Part shown: positions 35,058 to 45,540 of the stretch, in pieces | Position numbering within the stretch: position 1 is the stretch's first letter | Layout of the letters: every line of letters starts with the position of its first letter | Assembly: GCA_025331125.1 (NCBI GenBank) | Contig: JAOALB010000016.1 | Span: 186,001-250,000, forward strand | DNA: 64,000 nt | Source of the DNA: Mycogone perniciosa | Taxonomy: Eukaryota; Ascomycota; Sordariomycetes; Hypocreales; Hypocreaceae | Reading direction: 5' to 3' | The notes under the pieces: generated by a model | Told to the model about the DNA's origin: nothing | The model's database searches: none | The model's input: the letters and a program-made list of their open reading frames with translations, nothing else | Made by a program: the position numbers and the translations under genes

Positions 35058-36077
35058 ATGGCCTCCCTCCCCAAGACCTACAAGGCTGTCGTCATCACCG
35101 AAGCCAACGCCCCCTTCACCCTCTCCGATGTCGAGCTCCAACACCCCACTGCCGGCCAGGTCCTTGTCAAGGTCATTGCCTGCGGCCTCTGCTACTCGGA
35201 TGTCGGTATGGCCCGCGGCGAAAAGGGCAACGTCTTCCCCCGAATTCCGGGCCACGAAGTTGTCGGCGACGTCGTTGAAGTGGGCCCCGGAGTCGACCAC
35301 ATCGCTATCGGCGAGCGAGTCGGTGGACCGTGGCACGGCGGACACGACGGAACCTGCAGGGCCTGTCGCCGCAGCCAGTTCCAGTACTGCCAGAACCGAT
35401 CTATCAACGGCCTCCTGCGCGACGGTGGCCTTGCCGAGTACGTCCTCCTCCGGTCCGAGGCTGTGGTCCGCGTCCCCAAGGAGATCGACCCTGCGCAGGC
35501 GGGCCCGCTGCTGTGCGCCGGTGTGACCGTCTTCAACGGCATTCGCAAGCTGCACGTCGAGCAGGGCGCTCTCGTCGCCGTCCAGGGCCTTGGTGGCCTG
35601 GGCCATCTGGCCGTGCAGTATGCAAACAAGATGGGCTACGAGGTGGCTGTACTCTCCTCCGGCGATGACAAGGCTGCCTTTGCGAAGCAGCTCGGTGCTC
35701 ACCACTACATCAACACGTCCACCACCGACTCAATGGCTGAGCTGATGAAGCTCGGCGGCGCTGCTATCATTGTCCAGACGGCGCCAAACCCCAAGGTCAT
35801 TGGCTCCTTGATCGGCGGGCTCGCACCTCTCGGCAAGATTCTGAACGTCGCTGCTGTCGGCCCTGTCGAGTTCAACACTTCTCTTTTGGTGGGCAAGGGC
35901 GCAAGTGTCCACGGATGGGCTAGCGGCCACGCGCTGGACAGTGAGGAGGCTCTCAGGTTTGCTCTCAAGCACAACATTGAGTGCATGGTAGAACGGTTTC
36001 CCTTTGCCGATATCCAGAAGGCAGTCGATAGCCTGGTGGAAGGCCGCCCGCGCTTCAGAAATGTTTTAATCATGTAA
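35058..36077 (+). CDS. Zinc-dependent alcohol dehydrogenase (MDR superfamily)
   Basis: A single exon of 339 residues. Catalytic zinc ligands are C45 (ACGLCYSD), H66 with E67 (PGHE) and C153 (LLCAG). The NAD(P)-binding Rossmann loop is GLGGLG at 177-182. The structural zinc lobe has C100, C103 and C111, but the first position is D97 (GGHDGTCRAC) in place of cysteine. The C-terminus FRNVLIM is the family end. The family oxidises alcohols or reduces aldehydes with NAD(P); this short fungal form is close to yeast-type ADHs but substrate is unknown. A TATA box and CAA-rich leader suggest strong or inducible expression. Codon use is strongly C-ending (GTC, CTC, AAG), as in highly expressed fungal genes. 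Confidence 0.93.
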   Translation: MASLPKTYKAVVITEANAPFTLSDVELQHPTAGQVLVKVIACGLCYSDVGMARGEKGNVFPRIPGHEVVGDVVEVGPGVDHIAIGERVGGPWHGGHDGTCRACRRSQFQYCQNRSINGLLRDGGLAEYVLLRSEAVVRVPKEIDPAQAGPLLCAGVTVFNGIRKLHVEQGALVAVQGLGGLGHLAVQYANKMGYEVAVLSSGDDKAAFAKQLGAHHYINTSTTDSMAELMKLGGAAIIVQTAPNPKVIGSLIGGLAPLGKILNVAAVGPVEFNTSLLVGKGASVHGWASGHALDSEEALRFALKHNIECMVERFPFADIQKAVDSLVEGRPRFRNVLIM

Positions 36078-36149
36078 TTATGTCTTCCTAGTTAATATGA
36101 ATGTATTCAAGTTAGTTGATAAATCAGTCTTTGAACGTATGAAAGTTGA
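36078..36149. other. 3' region of the alcohol dehydrogenase gene
   Basis: Short spacer before the broken coding relic; nothing else is seen. Confidence 0.4.
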
Positions 36150-36943
36150 GTCGCGAAGAAAGGCCACGCCTCGCAACTGGCAGTACTCCTGCCATGCAAC
36201 GGAATGGAAGACCTTGACAAGGAGTTTTTGCCGACTGAATGAAAAGAGTATGCTGACGCCAATCCGGAAATTTCCCTTGTCATTCGCCGCACCGTTGCAG
36301 AAATGAGATCCCCCGCGAACGAAAAGTTCAAGGTGAAGCTGGAGAAGGGGAGTGCAAAGATGGCACTCAGCCTCCAAGTGTCCAACAAGCAGTATCCGCA
36401 AGGGATGCCTGAGAAATCTGAACGAACAAAGGCCAAGAAGGGCAATCAATCAGGCACCGGGCAAAAGCGTGGTGGTAGTTCCAAAGAAAACACCAACAAG
36501 CGCAGAAAAACCATCAAGGCTGAGCCAGAGAAACCAGAGGAGGTCGAATTTGCAGATGATGAGCATAACGATGAAGCTGTCCTTTCAGATGGGAAGGAGC
36601 GCAAGATCCAATAATGGGCGAATCCTTCGAAGAAGGCGGAAGAAAACGAGCATGACAACAATGGCATGGATGAATTCTCCAGAAATGAGATGGAGACATC
36701 TTTTACGAAATCGACTCCTCCCACCAGTGCCAACGACTGTCCAGAGTTTGACCAAGTCAAGACTCTATGGCCGAGGATTATGCACTCTCAAATCAGGAGA
36801 TTATTGCGTGTGTCGATGGCTTTACCCCTGTTGCCATGTCCGACGAAGCGGCTGTTGGAGGTGGCACTGATGGAGTTGGAGGTGATGATTCCACCAACGA
36901 AGCTCCTCTTACCGGACAGGAGAATAATTTGCCAGTTTCTTAA
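36150..36943 (+). pseudogene. Degenerate coding relic, family not recognised
   Basis: One plus-strand frame reads through coding-like sequence from about 36150, with stops at TGA 36240 and TAA 36612 and a shift of frame near 36750. Segments in order include GMEDLDKEFLPTE, EYADANPEISLVIRRTVAEM, a basic stretch with SKENTNKRRKTIKAEPEKP, an acidic stretch VEFADDEHNDEA, then after the shift SQDSMAEDYALSNQEIIACV and a Gly/Asp-rich tail ending at TAA 36941. Composition is steady and protein-like across the breaks, and no intron signals explain them. CAA-to-TAA is the kind of change repeat-induced point mutation makes, but that is inference. A nuclear protein is suggested by the basic stretch; I do not recognise the family. 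Confidence 0.5.
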
Positions 36944-38410
36944 TCGCTCTCTCACACCGGAGTTTCAGGGTTTCTCCTTTTTCCTTTCCGTTTTGGCGCA
37001 TGTTTCTTCAGGGACAAGAGCTTACGATAACTTGGGGTTGGGATGCTGGATGCATGCATGAGATCAGCACCTCTGGGTACTGCTGCTTCTCTTCGGGTTT
37101 TTGCGAAACTGATATGGTATTTTACTTTGGTTTTGGGACAATGGCGGTCGGGATTTATGAAGTATTCGTTTTTTTTGGTGAGGTGACTGGCATGCGTTGC
37201 GCAACGACTGACGACTCTTGATAATTAGCCAGGTTTTGCAACCACCAGCATTACAGCTTCACAACAGGGTTTTTGCAAATAGGCCGAAATATTTACTTTG
37301 AATTCAGATCTTACATTAGCTCTCCAAAATCCATCCCATGACTCCCCAGTCTCTAAAGCGATATCACAATCCCGAACGTGTTCTTCCGTAGTCAGTTGAT
37401 GGCGACACCCCTTATCGCAAATCTGGGTGATGATATTGGCAAGTGAATAAGTACTCTTGCGAAAGTACTTTGTTAGCGGGCATAATTTCTTTATACCCTG
37501 CGTCTAAAAGAATCATTTAAGGTGTTAGGGATCACGCTTATCTTGACACCATCTAATATCTCTTGACGGTTGTAAGCCAGAAGAGAGGTACTCCCCCCAC
37601 TAGTAAATAACAAGGTACGAAAACTGAAACCCGCTAATATACGGAGTACTGTCTATCACTAACAGAAACTTCAACTCCGGAGTATCTACGGGTACCTCGG
37701 TGCTGGCTTACGACCGTTGAAGAGATAGGAATAATCAAGCAAACATAACATTTAAAAAATTTAATAATCTGCCACGAACAAACATAACAACTTAATCATA
37801 ATGCATTTTCAAACAATAGATAAAGTAGGCCTAATACTTTATTACACAGCAATGCTAATGCACTCACCGGAACTGTTTTCCAATCGCATTAATGCACATT
37901 AAAGCTATTATTGTTCCTCGCAATCGTATGACAAGCCGCGACACTCTACTCTATACAATAGTATATAGATGGTGGACGCAGATGTGAACCCTATTAATGC
38001 TAATAATAATTAATAAGGCTAGGGTAGAGGCTGGAAGGCGGGCTGGTCTGAGGGTTGTTTGGTATCAAGCCAGGCAGAAGGATGTGCTGGTCGGGACGAC
38101 GGGAATGAGTGAGGTCGGAGACGACTGGCGCGGCTAGGAGAGATTGATGACGGCTGGGCTGAAAGCATACCGAGTCTGGAACACTTCCGATTCAAATTGG
38201 TCCTTCTCACGGAACGACAGGAATCTGCTCCCATGGCACAGGGCGCAGGGTGGCGAATCCATCTAACGATATAAATAGAATATAATATATGTAGATAATA
38301 TACGTAGACTATATCCATATATCTATCTACTTAACCCTCTAATATATACATACATATAATGATAGCTATAGCTTATTATTAATAAGTTTAGAAATAAAGT
38401 ACCTTGTCTT
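36944..38410. other. AT-rich tract
   Basis: From about 37740 the sequence becomes clearly AT-rich (TAATAATAATTAATAAG, TATATAC runs near 38280-38360) unlike the surrounding DNA, with no coding frames. It lies between two coding relics. It may be a decayed, point-mutated mobile element, but no terminal repeats or transposase remains are visible to me. Confidence 0.45.
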
Positions 38411-38732
38411 AGAAGAACTATTCTGTAAGATCTCCAAATCCAGTTAGGCTTGGGTTCTTTCCTGGCGTTGCGTGTATGGAAAACAGCTCCAGAGATCCAA
38501 GAGAATCATCCCGGGACCCTCCCACGTGCCCACGAAAGGCGGGCAAGAAATCGGAGAGTGTTTCCATTGATGAATTTTCTCCAGGCCAGACTGTCAAGTT
38601 CACTACTGACACCCCGACGTCCAAGAAAATGTGACTCCTCTGGAAACTAAACGAGGATGGAGTGGCGGCTAAGCCAACCAATGACAAGCTGTTCACTCTT
38701 TGGTGGGTTGGACGAGAAATGGCTTGGACAGA
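38411..38732 (+). pseudogene. Short coding-like relic with an in-frame stop
   Basis: The frame from about 38414 contains an ATG at 38476 (MENSSRDPRESSRDPPTC), runs to TGA near 38633, then stays open for about 30 more codons with LFTLWWVGREMAW before another stop. Composition looks coding (KKSESVSIDEFSPGQTVKF) but is too short for a family call. It may be the end of the same decayed locus as the relic at 36150-36943. Confidence 0.25.
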
Positions 38733-38896
38733 GTGATGTATTAAAGAATACGGACATAGTGTTAACAATATACCACCCCTTTGAGTACTTCTTGTATCCA
38801 CATCTCTAACCAGTTTCCTACACTTGACATCTCTTTAAATATTAGCACAGCTATCAAAGACGCCTTGATAAGGTCTTAACATACCAACATCTCAAA

Positions 38897-39073
38897 TCAC
38901 GAGGTTGCCGGACACTCCACCGCAGTGCAGAAACACCGACCCGGAGTAATCGTGCATACTACCTTCTGAAGGCTAAGATCGCAGCAGCAGCACTGTGCTT
39001 GGGCCGAAGGAGCAGCAAGTGCACTAGCAGAAGCTAGTATTAGGGTGAAAACGGTGGTGGTGATGAAGCGCAT
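38897..39073 (-). CDS. Small secreted cysteine-rich protein, one CCCC module
   Basis: An intronless frame of 58 residues from ATG 39073; an ATG at 39091 is also in frame but MRF gives the better signal peptide. Residues 1 to about 22 form a signal peptide (MRFITTTVFTLILASASALA). The mature part is about 36 residues with eight cysteines in the order CCCC, C, C-x-C, C, seen in QCCCCDLSLQKVVC and RCFCTAVEC. The neighbour at 39544-39876 has two copies of the same module, so the two are paralogues. Family unknown to me. The size, secretion signal and cysteine content resemble fungal effectors or secreted metal-binding peptides; function is not inferable. Confidence 0.75.
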   Translation of the reverse strand: MRFITTTVFTLILASASALAAPSAQAQCCCCDLSLQKVVCTITPGRCFCTAVECPATS

Positions 39074-39543
39074 GGCTGGGGTTGCGATCACAGAAACGGG
39101 GTCTTTGGATTGGCGGCTCTTGCGAGTAGTACTATTGAATTATACAACCAAACTGGGAGACAGCCTCACTATTTATCCAAGAAGGTTTCTATGACTCGCG
39201 AAGTACGAGTAGTAAAGGATATACATAGAATCCTTCAAGAACGCTGACGTGAGACATCATCTATCTCCGACGGCGCAAGGCTTCACAAGGCTTCGCATGT
39301 CAGCAGAGTAGAATACGGACGCCCGCAAACGCGGACATTTCTTCGTTTGTAAAAGTCCGATTTATTTCATGGTATTGCCTGATTAATAGTTCCTCATGTA
39401 ATGGTCCTTTGCCGTGAAGATTTGCCACCCATGCCCACCATGTCCCATCATTCATCATGCCATTTCCTCCTCCCCCGTGATCCTTCCCAGGCCTTCACCA
39501 CCTCGACTCAGCGGTCGAAATCAAAGGCAAGTAAGCTTATTAA
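39074..39543. promoter_or_regulatory. Upstream region of the one-module secreted protein
   Basis: No gene. On the minus strand, GGATAAATAG at about 39165-39175, some 100 bp above the start, resembles a TATA box. The left neighbour's promoter and the right neighbour's 3' region share this 470 bp. Confidence 0.35.
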
Positions 39544-39876
39544 TTAAGCCTTGGGCGTAGCAGTGGGTCCGATGTAGGTCGTCGGCGCACCAGGCGGGCA
39601 CATGACTTCCGCGCAGAAACAGTCTCCCTTTCGCTTCGACTGGCAAACCGTCGCGGGAATGGCGATGTTGCAGCAGCAGCACTGCTCCATCACCCACACT
39701 GTCGGTGCCTTAGGCGGACAAACCACGGCAGGGCAGATGCACTCCGCAGCCGAGATGGAGGCGTCACATGAAATAACCCCCCTGGAGATGTCGCAGCAGC
39801 AGCAGGCGTCGGTTGAAGGTTTGGCTAAGGCGGAGCCGCCAAGGAGGAGGATGCTTGTGAGTGCAAGTAGCTGCAT
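39544..39876 (-). CDS. Small secreted cysteine-rich protein, two CCCC modules
   Basis: An intronless frame of 110 residues with a clear signal peptide (MQLLALTSILLLGGSALA). The mature protein has two tandem modules of about 33-40 residues: ACCCCDISRGVISC ... ECICPAVVCPP and QCCCCNIAIPATVC ... DCFCAEVMCPP. Each module has eight cysteines with four in a row, then C, C-x-C and C-P, and each ends with a PPKAP or PPGAP linker. The single-module paralogue lies 470 bp downstream in the same orientation. A TTTATTTAAG TATA-like element is at about 39950 on the minus strand, and a 31 bp tandem duplication lies further upstream. I know of no described family with this module. Confidence 0.78.
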   Translation of the reverse strand: MQLLALTSILLLGGSALAKPSTDACCCCDISRGVISCDASISAAECICPAVVCPPKAPTVWVMEQCCCCNIAIPATVCQSKRKGDCFCAEVMCPPGAPTTYIGPTATPKA

Positions 39877-40950
39877 GTTGAATGTTGACTGTGGTTGTTT
39901 CGAGTATGAGAGAGAAAATAAAGGGGATTTCCCAAGATGGTTCCTCTTAAATAAAGGGGGGCTTGTTTGCGGGCGCAGACGCGGATGATTTGTTGATTGC
40001 GAGAAGAGAAAACCGTTGAGTGGTGATGGTTGTGAAGAGAAAACCGTTGAGTGATGATGGTTGTGATGAGCAGCAGAGGAGAGGATGAATCAAGTTATTT
40101 ATCTCTTTCCTCGGGAAATGTTCATCAGCAGGCCGGCACTCTGCTCATCCATCGTTCTTTCGTCTTTTGACACACAGTTCGAGTTGTTCATTCCCGCCCC
40201 TTTCATTCCACCCTTCACAATCGGGAACTCCCCAACTGCGCCTCGCCTCCCCGATCAGCGGCACGGAGCAGCAGTCGGCCTTTTCCCCTTGTCTTCCCGC
40301 TCCATTTCGCTAAGACATCTCTTGGCCTACGTTTCTTTTTTCATCATAATTGCGGTCTTTGACATAATGATGATCGCATGCGTAGGTAGGAACACACCGC
40401 GCAAATCCTTGGTAACTCAATTCACTGTATCGCGGCTTCAACTACACCACTTGCAGACTACCCCATAAACCAAAAAAAAGATATGGTTCGGCCTGTTGGT
40501 GGCGAGCGAGGCTGGCAGGCTCAGCTTCAGCCTTCATACGACTCAGGCTCAATGGGGTCGGAGATCATATACCCAAAAGGTAAGCATTTGAGACATGTCT
40601 AGGCTTACGCGCGCGACCCCCTCTATGTTGGTACCTTCATACGAAGTAAAGGCAGCACATTTCGTCAGCTCCAATACTCCGTAGAGCCTCTCTCAATGAT
40701 GCAACTGCTAATTCAGGACCTCATATTGATAGATATCGACAAACAAGTCAGAGAGTGATCATAATCGTCATATTTAGTCATTTTGAAAGTTTGAACATAT
40801 TGAAACTCCGCTGGGAATAATGAGAGGAGTACAATCCAGATACAAGACGCCCAGGCAACATTAAAACAGCACATCATTCAACCCAGTAAATCCATACCAT
40901 TGTCAATGCAGATCATCCATATGAGGCTCACCAAGATCAAAAGAGCCATC
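39877..40950. other. Intergenic, upstream of the two-module secreted protein
   Basis: Holds a promoter-proximal tandem duplication (40003-40064) and the 3' region of pacC. No coding segment is supported. Confidence 0.45.
40003..40064. repeat. 31 bp tandem duplication
   Basis: Two adjacent 31 bp units (40003-40033 and 40034-40064) beginning GAAGAGAAAACCGTTGAGTG differ at one base. They lie about 130-190 bp upstream of the start of the two-module secreted protein. Confidence 0.9.
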
Positions 40951-42983
40951 TTACGATCCAGGCACAGGAAGGATTGGATACAGGGAATTTCCCTCCTTAC
41001 CCTTGGGGCGCTCACTGGTCAGTGGATTCCTGACTGGCTTGTCAATATCCATCGCATCACCATCTTTGCTGTCCTTGCGAGGCTGGCCACCGTCCTCGGT
41101 ATACTCCCTGCGCTCCAGGCGACCGCGGATGTAATCACGGAGAGTCTCAATGACCCGCATGTTCTCCAACCATCGGTCGTATTGCTCCTCCCGCTCCCGT
41201 GTGGCTTCGCTGACATCGGACTCTGAAGATGGAGAACCCACCGACTGAGTAGACTCATGAGCCTTGGGAGTAGCTGGGCTGATTGGCTCATCATGGGACC
41301 GAGGAGGAGCGCCGCGTGCCCTCTGGAGTAAGCCACCAGAATAGCGTCGGCGCTCATTGCTGTCAAAGCTCGGGCCCAGCGTCGCTGTGGTCGACTGGCC
41401 AAAGCCTTGGCTGACTGCAGGCAAGCTAGTTGGCAGGCTGGGATACATGACTGCAGAGGTTGAGCTGTGGCGGGACTGTGGTGACAGACCGGATGAGGCG
41501 GAGGGACTCGGGGAGTGGCCAGATGTATATGACATGGTGCTAGACGGCGGCGTCACAGCAGGAGTGCCAGTGGATGAGATGGCCGTCAGGGGGGAAGCCA
41601 TGCCAACGGCAGACACCGAGTGGTAGCCGTCTGCGGAGACAGGGATGCCACGATGAAGGGCCGTTGGTGACGGCGTGCCTCGATATGCACTAAAGTGGCT
41701 TTCGCTGTGGGGATGAATTCCAGCTGTAGCGTGGCCGGAATTCTCATAAATGGTATCCTGCATCTGGCCGAGGAGATTATCGATTTGAATGAGATCCTTC
41801 TGCGTCCTAGCGTTGGGCATGGGGAGGTAGTACTGTTGCGCCAACGGGTTCTGGGTTGGGGCAGGGGGTGCGTGCACAACACCGTGACCGGCATGTTGAG
41901 GGACGTACGACTCAGCGGTCGCCATAGGCCCGTTGGGGATAGACAGTGCACCATGGAAGGGCAGGAGAGAACGTCCGATCTGGGCATAGGAAGTCGGGTC
42001 AATCTGGCGGCGCTTGGTGTGGCCAAAGAAGTCATCAACCATGTCGAAAGTGCGCTTGCGGTCGTAAGTGGCGCCCGCAGCAGAGTAACCATGGTGCTCA
42101 GTGCGCGGGGTGTTGTTGATATGCTGCTGGTTGAAGTACAGTCCATAGTTTGTCGATGGTTGCGGCGCGTAGTAACCACCAGTGTGAGGTCCAGTGTGGG
42201 GGAAGCCAGATGAAGTGCCCCGGATTTGTCCATTGTGATCATAATAGGTGGGAGCTGGAGACACATTAGCATTCACTACAAGGAATCATGGACCTGTAAC
42301 CATCATGACGTACGCTTGACAGCCTGTGTTCTGTAGTTCATCCCTGCCTGGCTGTCGGGTCCAGGCCGGGCGAGAACCGAATCATCGGCATGAGTCTGCA
42401 ACAAGAGTGAGTAAACATGCTGGTCAAGTGCTCGAGTAGACGCTGCTCACCTTGACGTGCTTCTTCAAGTCCTGGGGGCGCTTGAAAGACTTGCCGCAGA
42501 ACTCACATTTGTGAGGCTTGAGGGGAACATGGACACGAATGTGCGAAGTAATGTGATCGCGCTTCACAGTGGTGGTCCTGCACGAGTTCCACTGACAGGT
42601 GAGGCTCAAGTTATTGGTGCTCTTGCGACCAACATGGCGCTCACAGATGTGCTCCTGCAATCAGCCGGTCAGCATATCGATTGATTGATTAACCACCCTC
42701 ATTTCTGTCCAGGGAGGAGACTCACATAGAGCGACTCGGGACCGTTAAACTTCTGGCCGCATTGATTCCAGCGGCAGATAAGATTAGGTGAGTCGAGGCT
42801 CAATGAAGACGACGTCGTCTGGGGAGAGGTGGAGCTTTCATTGCCAATGCTGTTGGAGATGGAAGCTGCGGTTGGTGACGATGATGCTGGCGTCGTCGGC
42901 TTGGAGTCGCTGGTGTTGCTGATGCTGCTAGAGGAGGCCGAGGACGCCTGCTGCTGGGCGGTCTCGGGGACCTGAGCCGTCAT
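40951..42983 (-). CDS. pacC: pH-response transcription factor PacC/Rim101
   Basis: Minus-strand exons 42726-42983, 42451-42654, 42314-42395 and 40951-42275 join in frame to 622 residues. Three C2H2 fingers are at C70/C75/H88/H93, C106/C111/H124/H128 and C136/C139/H152/H156, in the exact PacC order with VPLKPHKCEFCGKSFKRP. Downstream are basic KRR at about 269-271, a Ser/Pro-rich middle, YPSL at 459-462 and YPIL at 614-617 near the C-terminus. Known biology: PacC is activated at alkaline pH by the Pal pathway; YPXL/I motifs on either side of the signalling protease box bind PalA, and proteolysis releases the short activator. The conserved RRRYSGGLLQRARG after YPSL probably marks the protease box. 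Upstream GCCAAG cores suggest self-regulation. Confidence 0.96.
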
Positions 42984-43262
42984 TTTCGGAGGGTGGGGCT
43001 GAAAGGCTGCAGCGATCTTCGGAAGTGGTCAAAAAGATGGCTGGGCGCAGACAGTACGGAGTATGAGGGCGAGAGAAGTATGTACAGGCGCAAAGTGCCA
43101 ACGCGATGGGGGGCGGCGGTCCGAAGGATATATCCCGTTCTTATCGCAACGATTGCGATCTCGAGATGCGCGATTGAAAGTTAAGAAAGCGATTCTGGGG
43201 GCGCCTGCTCCCTTTACATTCACACAAAAGCCTGGGCAAGAGAAAGAGGGCCAACCGAATTT

Positions 43263-43494
43263 CTTGGCGTCCTTGGCGTCCTTGGCATTGCTTACCAGGT
43301 ACATGCGATGGATAGAACTTTGGTTGCCCATGCTATTTTAGCCTGTGGACATGTACTTCCAAATAAATCGACTTGGCAGCGCGCGGCGAAGAATGCAATG
43401 CCAAGACTCGCCAAGTCTTGGTATCCTTGGCACTGTGTCAATCCTCAGTCATCCATTGGCCTCGTGTCCCGGCGGCCCTCACACCACGCTTGGC
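43263..43494. promoter_or_regulatory. Cluster of seven PacC consensus cores upstream of pacC
   Basis: GCCAAG or its complement CTTGGC occurs at 43263-43268, 43272-43277, 43281-43286, 43400-43405, 43410-43415, 43426-43431 and 43489-43494. The PacC recognition core is GCCARG. The first three are in a 9 bp tandem repeat. They lie 280-510 bp upstream of the pacC start. Confidence 0.6.
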
Positions 43495-44680
43495 CCCCTC
43501 TGCGACAAGCGTTTTATCAAGGCAATGCACGCAACGTCGGCGGTTGCGCGATGATCTGAGTACAGTTATGTGGTAGTATTATGTAGCAGTGAACGTGAAC
43601 AACGTTCCTCGGATCATGCGGGAGATTGACATCGTTCGGTTTGCAGCGGCGATGTGCCGTGGCTCCGTGCTCCGTGCTCCGCAGTCCGTAGAATACTGGA
43701 GACGGGTGGCTCATCAGGCTGGCTGTGTGTCCGAAGTACGTCACGTCACTGGGAAAGGAGACGAGAATGAGATAATAGTACGGAGTACATTCTATTATAT
43801 GTACATGACTAACTACCTAACAAGGGTCACGGGGCTCTCTCTTCAGTTCTGAGCAACCAACGCAAGCGCACAAATCGGATAGGCTAGAACTCGGCCTTCC
43901 CACTGCATCCCGTTCTGGTTATTGTCCTGATTCGGAACTAATACTCGTCGTCAATGGGGTAATATTTCTGCGAAGTACGAAGTACCTGCCTTGTTAATAG
44001 TGCCATGTGCGGAGTATATACTTGCATACTATACTCCGTACACGGTACTAATATCTGCATCCTGTTTATGCGCCTCTCAGGTCCAGAATCAAGCTTCCCG
44101 CCTGCCAAGACCTTCCGCCGCAGAGCCAAGTTCGCCGAGAAGCCACTAGCTCTCAGGAGATGTCGTCGATGAATCGAATGCCAACCGAATGCTCGCCAGC
44201 CAACCCTTGCCCACCTGGGCACCACGAGATTCTGAGGAATCAGCTCAGCACATCAGAGTTACTACGGAGTATGAAGTACTCGTAGCAGTATTATTATCAG
44301 TCCACCTGCAAGTGATGGGTCCTCAGACTTGTGCACGCATGCATAAGAAAAGGTACTCGTAAGCTGCCAAAGCATCTCTTCGCTTCTCTTCTCTTTTCTT
44401 TCTTTTTTTTGGTTTGCTTTCCGCTTCCGCGCCCCCCATGCATGAATGAATATTCGGCAGATAAACCAATAATCAATCAACATCGTCTCGCGTAATGACA
44501 TGCCAAAACCAGCGCCCCCTGAAAGCGACAACCACAACTGGACAAGGCTAGCTAGCCGCCGTCACCTTTGGAATTATCCACTGCAGACTTATTATGTACG
44601 AGTACTCCGTACGATATGTAGCATTCGGAGAAAGAAGAAAAAAAGCATAAAATTTCGAATCCACCACACGGAGCAATAGC

Positions 44681-44700
44681 AGTACGAGTACTTCGTACGT
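44681..44700. repeat. AGTACGAGTACTTCGTACGT motif block
   Basis: Contains GAGTACTTCGTAC, one of the dispersed motif copies, in the long spacer upstream of pacC. Confidence 0.55.
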
Positions 44701-45540
44701 ACTACTACTCCCTTCGTACGAGAACGCCCAACCGGGCCCGAAGCTCCCGATGGTCCCCGTTTGTTTGTTGAGACAAATCTGCCTGTGAGCAAAATTTGCC
44801 AGCTGAACCACACTCGACATATCCAACATAATATTGAGCAATCAGTCATATTATTCCTTGCTCAGCGAGCTGCTGTGTTACCACACCAGCGATATTTATC
44901 TCTCCCTGTGACCAGCAAAAAAATGCCAAGCACATATAGACCTCAGCCGTTTCACCTCTCCCCCCAGTAAAAATGCAGTACGCGTACGTAAACACTTGCT
45001 CTCGTATTGGAAAAATGACACCAAGCCCTCGAGGTGGGCGCACGTGGATGCCATCCTCGGCTCCCTCTTGGCACGATCGTGAAAGTCCCTTTTCCTTGTA
45101 CAGGGATTAGTAGGAGACTAACAAAAAGATAACATTTCTGCCAAGATTATCGAATTGCTCCGTCATCCCCGGACAAACGCCAAGCAAAGAGGGCCGATGA
45201 CAACGCGGCGGTGCAAAGTCCGCCAAGCCAATTCCTTTTGCTAAGCCTGCCTCCAAGTGTCCCATGCGGAGGAAGTAAGCTTGGTCGGCATAAGCTTTTC
45301 AAAGTAAAAAAAACGGGCGTAGTTTGACGCTATCCTCCCCATTCCCATGTGCGCAATAGTCGAATGACATTTCCTATCTATTGCCGCTTTCGTCTGTTTG
45401 TACTACCTCGTACTCCGTACATACGAGCAAGTTAAGGCGCCATACGGAGTGAGGTGAGGTCTAGGAAAGCAGTTGGAAGAAAATCCGAGGTTCTGCGTGA
45501 GACATTGTGTCAAAGATGGCCGTGTCCCTGTTCAGTCAGC

